Below are positions 1 to 5,907 of a stretch of 9,645 nt of DNA, in pieces (the first letter of the stretch is position 1; each line of letters begins with the position of its first letter). A program made the translations under genes and the position numbers. The stretch covers positions 1 to 9,645 of the forward strand of contig PXSU01000002.1 of the NCBI GenBank assembly GCA_003022745.1. Direction: 5' to 3'. Source of the stretch: Halobacteriales archaeon SW_9_67_25. GTDB taxonomy: Archaea > Halobacteriota > Halobacteria > Halobacteriales > Haloarculaceae. The notes under the pieces are model-generated. The model ran no database searches, had not been told where the DNA came from, and saw nothing but the letters and a program-made list of their open reading frames with translations.

Positions 1-1
1 C

Positions 2-157
2 GACGCCGAGACCACCTACGGGGACTTGCTCGCGCCCTTCGGGGTGAGCCACCACGAGGTCTCCATCCTCGTCGACGGCCGACCCGTTCCCGAGGACGCG
101 GCAATCGAGGACTCCGTCGAGCGGGTGCGGATCCTCCGACTCGTCGCCGGCGGGTGA
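2..157 (+). CDS. samp2: SAMP2-like ubiquitin-like small archaeal modifier protein (3' part)
   Basis: The last 51 codons are visible; the start lies left of the window. The protein ends in VRILRLVAGG, and the stretch around HHEVSILVDGRPVPED closely matches what I recall of Haloferax volcanii SAMP2 (PHEVTVLVDGRPVPED and a C-terminal Gly-Gly). SAMP2 is a beta-grasp protein of about 66 residues. Its C-terminal glycine is adenylated by the E1-like enzyme UbaA, then joined to lysines of target proteins, and it also serves in tRNA thiolation as a sulfur carrier. The stop follows the Gly-Gly directly, so no processing is needed. The visible part contains no lysine: the position matching H. volcanii Lys58 is arginine, and the residue before Gly-Gly is alanine. 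The gene is tail-to-tail with the PHP gene. Assignment to SAMP2 rather than another SAMP or MoaD rests on remembered similarity. Confidence 0.88.
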   Translation, partial: DAETTYGDLLAPFGVSHHEVSILVDGRPVPEDAAIEDSVERVRILRLVAGG

Positions 158-172
158 GGATGTCGCGTCGTG

Positions 173-246
173 CTGCCGGCTATACGCCCGTGGGGGATTT
201 CGACCCCCCGTGAGATCGAATATCGTCGCGCAGGTATAGCCGGCAG
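173..246. repeat. 13-bp perfect inverted repeat between convergent genes
   Basis: The arms at 173-185 (CTGCCGGCTATAC) and 234-246 are exact reverse complements separated by 48 bases. The interior holds a second small hairpin, GGGGG 192-196 with CCCCC 204-208 around a 7-base loop. The repeat fills the 91-base gap between the SAMP2-like stop and the PHP stop, which starts 3 bases after the right arm. It may act as a two-way 3'-end or termination structure, or be a short non-autonomous mobile element. No U-run follows either arm. Confidence 0.6.
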
Positions 247-248
247 TA

Positions 249-947
249 TCAGTCGGCGCTGCCGCCGAGCATGCGCCGGACGCGGGTGGCGACGCGACGT
301 TTCACGCCCCCGGCGGCCTGGCGGAAGCTGATGTGCCAGGGGGTGCGCCGCCCCTCGACCGAAGTGTGGCCCTCGCGGATGGCCGCGAGGATAGCCTCGA
401 CGGAGCGTTCCTCGGTGTCGACGTGCGTGACGCCGCGGCCGATCATCTCGGAGATGTGGGCGTCGCTGCCGGCGGTCACGGGGAGGTTGTGCCGGAGTGC
501 GAACCGCTCGGCGCGGCGGTTGGCCCGGCCGGTGAGCAGCCGCGAGTTGAACACCTCGATGGCGTCGGCCACCGTGAGTTCCTCCTCGGAGATCTTCGCG
601 AGGACGCCGCTCCTGGACTTCTGGAACGGGTGGGGGACGACCGCGATGCCCCCCTGTGCGTGGATGGCGTCGATGGTCTCCCGGAATGAGAGTCCGGCCG
701 GGACGAGCTCCGCGATGCCCAGCGCGAGGACGTGCCCGGCCGCGCTTGTGACCTCCATGCCGGGGATGCCCACGAGCCCGTACTCGGGGGCCAGGTCGGC
801 GGCCTCGAGGCTGGCGTCGATCTCGTCGTGGTCCGTGACCGCCAGGCCGTCCAGCCCCACGGCCGCGGCCTGCTCGAGGAGGCGTTCGACCGGGTCGCGG
901 CCGTCGTAGGACAGCGACGAGTGGGCGTGGAGCTCGACCGAGAGCAC
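249..947 (-). CDS. PHP-domain metal-dependent phosphoesterase
   Basis: This 232-residue protein spans one PHP domain. The family coordinates two or three metal ions and hydrolyses phosphoesters; relatives include nucleoside 3',5'-bisphosphate phosphatase/RNase AM (YciV) and the PHP domains of DNA polymerases. Visible ligands are HAH (residues 7-9), D15 in SYDG, TDHDEID around H40, E65 in PGMEVT, H72 in GHVLALG, PHP around H106, E131 in IEVFNS, and GSDAH around D162/H164. All motifs occur in the expected order, so the protein looks intact and active. The start is GTG: the HAH motif begins at residue 7, so a later start is impossible. A CTTTTTG box lies about 23-29 bases upstream, suggesting a leaderless transcript. 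The basic tail after residue 200 (VKRRVATRVRR) could bind nucleic acid. The substrate cannot be told from sequence; it might be a nucleotide or a short RNA. Confidence 0.9.
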   Translation of the reverse strand: MLSVELHAHSSLSYDGRDPVERLLEQAAAVGLDGLAVTDHDEIDASLEAADLAPEYGLVGIPGMEVTSAAGHVLALGIAELVPAGLSFRETIDAIHAQGGIAVVPHPFQKSRSGVLAKISEEELTVADAIEVFNSRLLTGRANRRAERFALRHNLPVTAGSDAHISEMIGRGVTHVDTEERSVEAILAAIREGHTSVEGRRTPWHISFRQAAGGVKRRVATRVRRMLGGSAD

Positions 948-969
948 ACCTGGGGTTGGGAGGCAACGG

Positions 970-976
970 CAAAAAG
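970..976 (-). promoter_or_regulatory. TATA-like promoter box of the PHP gene
   Basis: Read on the minus strand this is CTTTTTG, 23-29 bases before the GTG start, the spacing expected for a leaderless haloarchaeal transcript. The same heptamer stands at nearly the same distance before the 151-residue gene further right. Confidence 0.45.
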
Positions 977-1020
977 ACCGCCGGTACCGTGCCGCACCGG
1001 GTCGTCGGACGGGGAACCGG

Positions 1021-1347
1021 TCAGAACTGGTAGCGCCGGTCGTCGTTTTGCTGGGGCTGGGGGAACTCCCCGCCGGTCATCTCCTCGAAGGTCATGCCCG
1101 ACAAGTACTCGTCGTAGGTGGCGTCGTACCCGCTCCGGAGGTGGAAATCCAGGTTGCCGGTCTCGACGGCCGTCTGGAAGAGCATATGAACGGCCCGGCG
1201 GACCAGTTCGTCCGTCTCCTCGGGTTCGAGCGCGACCGAGAGCATCGCCAGTTCGTTGCGCGTCTCCCGGTCCAGGTCGACCCCCAGCTCGTCGCCGAGG
1301 TCGCCGTAACGGTCGCGGACGTCATCCGTCAGTTCGTCCAAGCTCAT
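1021..1347 (-). CDS. Unrecognised acidic protein of 108 residues
   Basis: I do not recognise this protein. It has a strongly acidic, haloarchaeal composition, only one lysine-free basic cluster and no cysteine, signal peptide or membrane segment, so it should be a soluble cytoplasmic protein. Residues 1-60 look helical (MSLDELTDDVRDRYGDLGDE, followed by LEPEETDELVRRAVHMLFQT). The last 15 residues (PQPQQNDDRRYQF) look like a disordered tail. The ATG start fits because the upstream gap of 172 bases to the zinc-ribbon gene is shared by divergent promoters. A weak TATA-like run (ACCCGTATCC on the minus strand, near 1371-1380) precedes it. The PHP gene follows 73 bases downstream on the same strand with its own promoter box, so the two need not form an operon. 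I consider it a real gene because of its codon use and length, but no function can be given. Confidence 0.7.
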   Translation of the reverse strand: MSLDELTDDVRDRYGDLGDELGVDLDRETRNELAMLSVALEPEETDELVRRAVHMLFQTAVETGNLDFHLRSGYDATYDEYLSGMTFEEMTGGEFPQPQQNDDRRYQF

Positions 1348-1440
1348 ACCGGACCACAGGCCGGGAACGTGGATACGGGTTTCGTCTCCCCACGGTTACC
1401 GCTCGACACGGAATAACTGTACAATCGCCCACTTTCTCTC

Positions 1441-1495
1441 CGCGGGTAAGAAGAATTAATATCGATAAAGGGAATATTACGGAACGGTTATTGCG
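1441..1495. promoter_or_regulatory. AT-rich divergent promoter region
   Basis: The gap between the 108-residue gene (-) and the zinc-ribbon gene (+) contains the most AT-rich stretch of the left half. GTTATT at 1487-1492 is centred about 30 bases before the zinc-ribbon ATG and could be its TATA box. A 6-bp inverted repeat, TAATAT 1457-1462 and ATATTA 1474-1479 with an 11-base spacer, lies just upstream and could be an operator. This is inferred from composition and spacing only. Confidence 0.4.
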
Positions 1496-1519
1496 GCGTG
1501 GCGGGAAGCGTATCTGAAC

Positions 1520-1666
1520 ATGAACAGGAGTGACCCGTACGACCCGCCGGGAGAGTATCTCTACGAGTGCCGGGGGTGTGGCGCCCGGATGTGGACAGAG
1601 GAACACCTCGGCACGTGCGAGGAGTGTGGCGGAGTGCTGAAGAACCTCGCGGTCCCCCGGGAGTGA
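1520..1666 (+). CDS. Rubrerythrin-like zinc-ribbon small protein (48 residues)
   Basis: This 48-codon gene encodes a single zinc ribbon with knuckles CRGC (residues 17-20) and CEEC (33-36), preceded by a PPGEYLYE strand and ended by LKNLAVPRE. The pattern matches the very short haloarchaeal proteins usually labelled 'rubrerythrin-like domain-containing', which have the spacing CxxC-x12-CxxCGG and a closing N-x-x-x-P-R/L-E. The fold resembles the iron-binding rubredoxin part of rubrerythrin, but with no diiron domain there is no reason to expect peroxidase activity; it probably binds zinc or a single iron. It has its own promoter region and faces the next gene tail-to-tail, with the large inverted repeat starting 4 bases after its stop. 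The biological role of these proteins is not known to me. Confidence 0.85.
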   Translation: MNRSDPYDPPGEYLYECRGCGARMWTEEHLGTCEECGGVLKNLAVPRE

Positions 1667-1669
1667 CTC

Positions 1670-1751
1670 ATACGGATTGCTGTCGCTATTTTCCAGGTCG
1701 ACCGCGCGCCGTACTGCGGTCGATCCAGTAATGAACGACAGCAATCCGTAT
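1670..1751. repeat. 16-bp perfect inverted repeat with nested hairpin (MITE-like)
   Basis: The arms at 1670-1685 (ATACGGATTGCTGTCG) and 1736-1751 are exact reverse complements. Beyond one mismatch, two further outer base pairs match. Inside lies a second hairpin, GGTCGACCGC 1696-1705 with GCGGTCGATC 1716-1725: 10 pairs with one G-U and a 10-base loop. The whole 82-bp unit fits exactly between the zinc-ribbon stop (3 bases away) and the 151-residue gene, touching the first base of its stop codon. Each arm begins near a TA dinucleotide, which would suit a TA-targeting element, but TA is also part of the palindrome. It could be a non-autonomous mobile element or a two-way terminator. There is no open frame inside. 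Confidence 0.65.
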
Positions 1752-2206
1752 CAGAAATCGGGCAGGTCGTCGGGGGCCTCGTAGTCGGTCTCCCAGTCGA
1801 TGTACTCCGCCTTGAGAACCTCGCACACCACCTGTCCGAGTTCGGTCAGGCCGGCGTTGATCGCGGAGACGGTCCCCCACGAGTCAAGGTCGGGGTGGAA
1901 GTCGCGGTGTTGCCAGTCCTCGGGGATTCCGGGGGCGTGGTAGCCGACGCGGTCGGCATACGAGTCCCAGAAGAAGTCGAACTCGCGCAGGAGGTCGAGG
2001 TCGGTGACGATGGCGAACTCCGTCCCGTCCATGTCGGTGTGGGCGGCCCACTCCTCGAAGGCCCGGTCCCAGGCGCCGTCCCGGAGGAACGCCTCGATCT
2101 CCTCGCGGCGGTAGTCGGCCTCGCTGGCGAGGTCGGCGTCGTCGTACTCGTTGGGGTCTATCTCCCGCAACTCGGGCGGTGGCGGCGTCTCGACTGTCAG
2201 TCCCAT
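1751..2206 (-). CDS. Unrecognised acidic protein of 151 residues
   Basis: I do not recognise the family. The protein is very acidic and rich in Trp, Tyr and Phe (FDFFWDSYADRVGYHAPG, then PEDWQHRDFHPDLDSWGT), with one cysteine and no signal or membrane segment; a globular cytoplasmic protein seems likely. The first 20 residues are proline-rich. The frame stays open 45 codons further upstream, but the ATG giving MGLTVETPPPPE is preferred. The upstream residues are Arg/Ser-rich noise unlike haloarchaeal proteins, and a CTTTTTG box lies 24-30 bases before this ATG. The gene follows the PadR regulator on the same strand after 94 bases but has its own promoter box. Its stop codon touches the right arm of the 16-bp inverted repeat. 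No function can be offered. Confidence 0.75.
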   Translation of the reverse strand: MGLTVETPPPPELREIDPNEYDDADLASEADYRREEIEAFLRDGAWDRAFEEWAAHTDMDGTEFAIVTDLDLLREFDFFWDSYADRVGYHAPGIPEDWQHRDFHPDLDSWGTVSAINAGLTELGQVVCEVLKAEYIDWETDYEAPDDLPDF

Positions 2207-2219
2207 ACCCCCAGTACGG

Positions 2220-2246
2220 GACGGTCGGACAAAAAGGCGAACCGTC
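2220..2246 (-). promoter_or_regulatory. Promoter box of the 151-residue gene within a short inverted repeat
   Basis: CTTTTTG (minus strand, 2230-2236) stands 24-30 bases before the ATG, like the box before the PHP gene. It is enclosed by 6-bp arms GACGGT 2220-2225 and ACCGTC 2241-2246, which could form an operator over the promoter. The arms are short and could occur by chance. Confidence 0.35.
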
Positions 2247-2300
2247 GGCAGCGGGCGGGAATAAACGCCACCCGTCCCTGGACGAGAGCGGACGGCGTGG

Positions 2301-2576
2301 CTACGCCGTGACGTACTGGGATTCCCACTCCTGGCGGGCACTCAGTTCCCGGTCGCCGCGCTGTGTCAGGTGATATACGTTCGTCCGCCTGTCTTTCTGA
2401 CCTTTCTCGACGAGCCCCTTCTCGACGAGTTCGTCGAGGTTCGGATACAGCCGTCCGTGGTTCACCTCGCTCTCGTAGTATTCCTCGAGTTCGTCTTTGA
2501 TGGCGAGTCCGTGCGGTTCGTCTAGACCTGCTATCACGACCAGGAGGTCGCGCTGGAATCCGGTCAAGTCGTGCAT
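2301..2576 (-). CDS. PadR-family winged-helix transcriptional regulator
   Basis: This 91-residue protein is a compact PadR DNA-binding domain. DLTGFQRDLLVVIAGLDEPH (residues 3-22), then GLAIKDELEEYYESEVNHGR, LYPNLDELVEKGLVEKG and the wing DRRTNVYHLTQRG are the standard helix-turn-helix and winged segments of haloarchaeal PadR proteins. PadR proteins bind as dimers; this one lacks the long C-terminal dimerisation helices of the larger subfamily and has only a short tail (ELSARQEWESQYVTA). The start giving MHDLTGFQRD is preferred over an ATG seven codons upstream, because homologues begin right before DLTGFQRDLL and the AT-rich box then falls about 30 bases upstream. It lies divergent from the TraB-M50 operon with 134 bases between starts, so it may control itself and that operon. 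The ligand is unknown. Confidence 0.92.
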   Translation of the reverse strand: MHDLTGFQRDLLVVIAGLDEPHGLAIKDELEEYYESEVNHGRLYPNLDELVEKGLVEKGQKDRRTNVYHLTQRGDRELSARQEWESQYVTA

Positions 2577-2600
2577 CAACGGGAACAAGGGAGTCACTTC

Positions 2601-2612
2601 TTATTATTTTAA
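2601..2612 (-). promoter_or_regulatory. AT-rich promoter element of the PadR gene
   Basis: TTATTATTTTAA (TTAAAATAATAA on the minus strand) is centred about 30 bases upstream of the preferred PadR start and is the only AT-only run in this divergent gap. On the other strand the TraB gene has only a weak TATA-like GGTAAACG at 2681-2688, about 23-30 bases before its ATG. Confidence 0.5.
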
Positions 2613-2710
2613 CTACCGAATGTACAACGGGGTAACATATTGACACTGCTATCCGAACCGGACCGGCACGTCCCGACAACGGTAAACGGGACGGCTGTAT
2701 AGGGCGACCG

Positions 2711-4258
2711 ATGGCTGACCGCCCGGAGGACGGCCGGGACGCGACCGCGGCAGCGGTGCCCGAGCGGCCGGGAGAGGGCTCCGTGACCGTCGTCGGGACG
2801 GCACACGTCTCACAGGACAGCGTCACGGAGGTTGAGGAGACCATCGAGCGCGAGCGCCCGGACGTGGTCGCGGTGGAACTCGACGAGAGCCGGTACCGCC
2901 GCATCAAGGGCGAGGCCCCGGAGGACCTCGAGGCGACGGACCTCATCCGGGGACAGATGGTCTTCCAGCTGATCGCCTACTGGCTGCTCTCGTACGTCCA
3001 GACGCGGCTGGGGGAACGGTTCGACGTCTCGCCCGGCGCCGACATGGAGGCGGCCGTCGACACGGCCGAGGGCCTGGGCATCGATGTCGCGCTCGTCGAC
3101 CGCGACATCCAGACGACCATCCAGCGGTTCTGGCAGCGCCTGCGGGCCCGCGAGAAACTCGGGATGGTCGGCTCGTTGCTCGTGGTGATGGTCGGTCCCC
3201 TGACGGCTGGGCTCGGCGTCGGCTTCACCCTCGGGCTCTTCGTCGCCGTCCTCGCCGAGGCCGTCGGCGGACCGCACGTGGTGCCCGCGGCCGCGTCGAC
3301 CCTGCCGCTGGTCGGGGGTGCCGTCGCCGTCGTCGACGGCGTGCTGGTCGCAACGGCCGTCGCAGCCGTCGTGGGCGTCCCGCTTGCGCTCGCGCTGGGT
3401 CGACTCGACGGCGACCCCGAGGAGTACGAGGAGTTCGACCCCGCGGATCTGACCGACACCGACGTCGTGACGGCGATGATCGAGGAGTTCCGGCACTTCT
3501 CGCCGGGTGGCGCGGAGGCGCTCATCGACGAGCGCGACGCCTACATCGCCCACCGGCTGGTCGCGCTCCGCGATGCCGGACACGACGTGGTCGCGGTCGT
3601 CGGTGCCGGCCACCACGAGGGCATCGAGGGATACCTCGCGGCCCCGGAGACGCTGCCCGACCCCGGGACGCTGGTGGGCGCGCCCGATGGCCGCCGGTGG
3701 GGCCGGCTCGCGTACAAGCTGGTCGGTTACACGTTCACGCTGGGCTTTCTGGCCTTCTTCGCCCTGCTGGCGATAGCGGGCGTGCGCCAGCAGTGGCTGC
3801 TCGTCGTCTTCGCCGCCTGGTTCGTGGTCAACGGCGTCATCGCGGCCGGGCTGGCGAAACTCGCCGGCGCCCACTGGACGAGCGCAGGCGTCGGCGGCGC
3901 GGTCGCCTGGCTCACCAGCGTCAACCCCCTGCTGGCGCCCGGCTGGTTCGCCGGCTACGTCGAGTTGCGCTACCTCGAGGTCAACATCGGCGATATCGGC
4001 CGGCTCAACGACTTGCTGTCCGACGACGAAATCCCGATCCCCGACCTCGTCAGGCGGATGCGGGAGGTGCCGCTGTTCCGGCTCATCCTCATCGTCGGGA
4101 TGACAAACATCGGGAGCTTCGTCGCGAGCGTCCTGTTCGCGACGGTGTTATTGCCCCAGCTCTCGGCGGAAATCGGCGGCGTCGCCGCGCTGGCCGACCG
4201 GATGGTCGAGGGGGCGCGCCGCAGTGCCCGGCTGCTGTGGTCGCTCGCCCAGCCATGA
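2711..4258 (+). CDS. traB: TraB-family (TraB/PrgY/GumN superfamily) membrane protein
   Basis: This 515-residue protein has the TraB hallmark VVGTAHVSQDS (residues 27-37), AVELDESRYRRI (54-65), QPGAD-like SPGADMEAA (107-115), VALVDRDIQTTIQRFW (126-141), and a late VVGAGHHEGIEGY (296-308). The paired Gly-x-x-His motifs and conserved acids resemble those of the Tiki/GumN/EreA fold, in which some members are metal-dependent proteases. PrgY/TraB of enterococcal plasmids blocks sex-pheromone signalling, but the archaeal role is unknown. Hydrophobic segments lie at about 152-185, 197-230, 338-357, 362-383 and 455-480, so the domain is probably membrane-anchored. An acidic linker (233-255) separates the first hydrophobic pair from the second half of the catalytic-like domain. 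The ATG lies close behind a weak TATA-like box, suggesting a leaderless mRNA. Its stop overlaps the start of the M50 gene by ATGA, so the two are probably translationally coupled. Confidence 0.9.
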   Translation: MADRPEDGRDATAAAVPERPGEGSVTVVGTAHVSQDSVTEVEETIERERPDVVAVELDESRYRRIKGEAPEDLEATDLIRGQMVFQLIAYWLLSYVQTRLGERFDVSPGADMEAAVDTAEGLGIDVALVDRDIQTTIQRFWQRLRAREKLGMVGSLLVVMVGPLTAGLGVGFTLGLFVAVLAEAVGGPHVVPAAASTLPLVGGAVAVVDGVLVATAVAAVVGVPLALALGRLDGDPEEYEEFDPADLTDTDVVTAMIEEFRHFSPGGAEALIDERDAYIAHRLVALRDAGHDVVAVVGAGHHEGIEGYLAAPETLPDPGTLVGAPDGRRWGRLAYKLVGYTFTLGFLAFFALLAIAGVRQQWLLVVFAAWFVVNGVIAAGLAKLAGAHWTSAGVGGAVAWLTSVNPLLAPGWFAGYVELRYLEVNIGDIGRLNDLLSDDEIPIPDLVRRMREVPLFRLILIVGMTNIGSFVASVLFATVLLPQLSAEIGGVAALADRMVEGARRSARLLWSLAQP

Positions 4259-4908
4259 GCACGCACGCCCACAGACAGCAGTCGACCATCACCTTCAGTC
4301 GCCGGGAACTGCGCGACCTCGCGGCGGCGTGGGTCGCCCTCGGTGTCGCCTTCACCATCTTTCTCGCCCCGGGCACGCTGTCGGGTGTGCTTGCTGGGGC
4401 GGTCGGAACGGGGGCGGTGGCCCGGCTGTTCGCCTTGAGCATGCTCACCGTCGGCACCGGCTTCCTCCTGCACGAACTCGCACACAAGCTGGTGGCGGTC
4501 CGCTTCGGCCAGGTCGCGGCCTTCCGCGCCGACTACAGCATGCTGGGGCTGACGGTCCTCGTGGCCATGGCCGGCTTCCTCTTCGCGGCACCGGGGGCAG
4601 TCTACCACCGCGGCCGGATCACGGCACGCGAGAACGGCCTCATTGCGCTTGCCGGCCCGGTGACGAACGTCGGGCTCGCGGCGCTGTTCGTCCCCCTCTC
4701 GGTCGCGCCGGGCTTTCCCGGCGCCATCGGCACCATGGGCATCTTCATCAACGTCTTGCTTGCGGCGTTCAACATGATCCCCTTCGGCCCGCTGGACGGG
4801 CGGAAGGTGCTGGCCTGGAACCGGGCGGTCTTCGCCGCCGTCGCCGCTCCGACCGTCGCGGTGGCCCTCGCGCTCCTGTTCGGTCTGGTTCCAGTCGACG
4901 TCTTTTAA
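4255..4908 (+). CDS. M50/site-2-protease-like intramembrane metalloprotease
   Basis: This 217-residue polytopic membrane protein carries the zinc motif HELAH (residues 73-77, HExxH) at the end of a hydrophobic segment and the second M50 motif NMIPFGPLDGRKV (173-185), whose aspartate would be the third zinc ligand. GPVTNVG (134-140) in between also fits the family. About six hydrophobic segments are visible (near 21-39, 58-72, 98-117, 127-148, 158-178 and 190-212). All catalytic residues are present and there is no PDZ or CBS domain, so this is a minimal site-2 protease that would cut substrates within the membrane. Its start overlaps the TraB stop by 4 bases (ATGA), which ties the two proteins together. 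The substrate is unknown; TraB itself, or a membrane-bound regulator, is a reasonable guess. The protein is somewhat short but of normal size for archaeal members. Confidence 0.9.
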   Translation: MSTHAHRQQSTITFSRRELRDLAAAWVALGVAFTIFLAPGTLSGVLAGAVGTGAVARLFALSMLTVGTGFLLHELAHKLVAVRFGQVAAFRADYSMLGLTVLVAMAGFLFAAPGAVYHRGRITARENGLIALAGPVTNVGLAALFVPLSVAPGFPGAIGTMGIFINVLLAAFNMIPFGPLDGRKVLAWNRAVFAAVAAPTVAVALALLFGLVPVDVF

Positions 4909-5000
4909 AATCCTCTCCTGTGGCCCACACCAACATTTATTATGGACAGTACGGCGTCGGCGGTCCCGTGGGATACGAACACGACTTTCGCGACCGGTGA

Positions 5001-5034
5001 CGGCCGTCCCCGCGGCGAACCGGGGGCGGGGCCG
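5001..5034. terminator. GC-rich stem-loop between convergent genes
   Basis: Bases 5004-5012 pair with 5021-5029 (nine pairs including one G-U) around an 8-base loop. Outer pairs 5001-5003 with 5032-5034 continue the stem past a 2-base bulge. It lies 6 bases beyond the LUD-operon stop on the minus strand and about 90 bases beyond the M50 stop on the plus strand, so it could end both transcripts. There is no U-run on either side, so a 3'-end-protecting hairpin is as likely as a true terminator. Confidence 0.45.
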
Positions 5035-5040
5035 TGACAC

Positions 5041-5907
5041 TCACGCCCGGCTGGGTGCGACGAATTCGATCGGGTGTACCGGGTCCCGGTCCAGCAGCGA
5101 GTCGATCTGGTCCGTACATGACGTGCCGCTGGCCAGCACCCGGCGCCCGGCCTCCTCGCGGAGTTGCGATCCGAGCGCCCGCCCGACGTCGACGCTGAGT
5201 TCGTAGTACTCGCTCTTGTAGCCAAAGGAGCCGGCCATCCCACAACACTCGACGTCGGAGGTGACGACGTCGTAACCGAGCGCCTCGAGGACGCCCACGG
5301 TGTGGGCATCGAGCCCGAGCGTCCGCTGCTGGCAGTGGGGGTGGTAGACGACGGCCCGGTCGCGGTCGCCGCCCGGCCCGGCCAGCACCTCGGAATCGGC
5401 TCCGTTCTCAACCAGCCCGAACACGTACTCCAAGACTTCGTAGCTGTTGTCCGCGAGGGAGTCGAACCGCTCTGCGGGGAGGAGGTGTTCGTAGTCGTTG
5501 CGGAACATCGCCAGGGTCGACGGCTCGACGACGACGAGATCTTTTCCGGCCCGGAGGTGATCGACGACTGCCGCGTACAGCCCGCTCGCACGCTCCTGGG
5601 CGGTCGAGACCATCCCTTGCGAGAGCGGGGCGCGACCGCTCGGCGGGAGCGTGGGGACGGTGACGGCGACGCCGAGTGCCTCCAGCGCCCTGACTGCTGC
5701 CTTGCCGCGCCCGACGTTCACGTAGTTCGTGTAGGGGTCGGGATAGACGACGGCCTCCCGGACCGGCTCCCCGGGTGGCTCGGTCCCGCGTGCCTCGAAC
5801 CACTCGACGAGCGTCTCGCGGCGGAATGTCGGCAGGTCACGGCGGGCGTCGACGCCGAGCAGCGACTCCATGAGCGTTCGCGCGACGGCAGCGTCGGGAA
5901 GTTGCCG
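5041..5907 (-). pseudogene. C-terminal CCG (LutA/GlcF-like) domain of the LUD protein, in the -1 frame
   Basis: This segment (288 codons if read by a -1 shift from the LUD gene) encodes a cysteine-rich CCG domain typical of LutA, GlcF and the heterodisulfide reductase HdrB subunit. Visible are ARTLMESLLGVD..RRDLPTF at the front, VVEPSTLAMFRNDYEHLLP, HPHCQQRTLG, and the complete DVECCGMAGSFGYKSEYYEL motif; GTSCTDQIDSLL near the end provides a further cysteine. The domain binds an unusual Fe-S centre or the electron-accepting site in oxidation of lactate or glycolate. The sequence after the junction shows no damage, and conserved motifs persist to the stop. Its frame runs open to 6231, but that part is antisense to nothing conserved and overlaps the 4Fe-4S region in another frame. 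The only clean ATG in frame after the junction is at 5871, which would give a 276-residue protein lacking a few front residues. In haloarchaea I recall the LUD, 4Fe-4S and CCG parts being one chain, so I treat it as the displaced 3' half of that gene. Confidence 0.75.

Noticed and set aside
16..972. Long open frames antisense to or out of frame with the PHP gene
   Set aside because: They are Arg/Pro/Ser-rich, as expected for alternative frames of high-GC DNA. The PHP frame carries every metal-binding motif.
2207..2341. 45-codon extension of the 151-residue protein
   Set aside because: It is Arg/Ser-rich with no haloarchaeal acidic bias, and it spans the probable promoter box.
2810..3874. A 354-codon open frame antisense to the TraB gene
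   Set aside because: It is a low-complexity Arg/Asp/Gln-rich shadow. The plus-strand frame has the TraB motifs and membrane segments.
4942..5037. A 31-codon open frame (MDSTASAVPWDTNTT...)
   Set aside because: No recognisable motif. The start lies within the TATA-like element and the second half is the GC hairpin.
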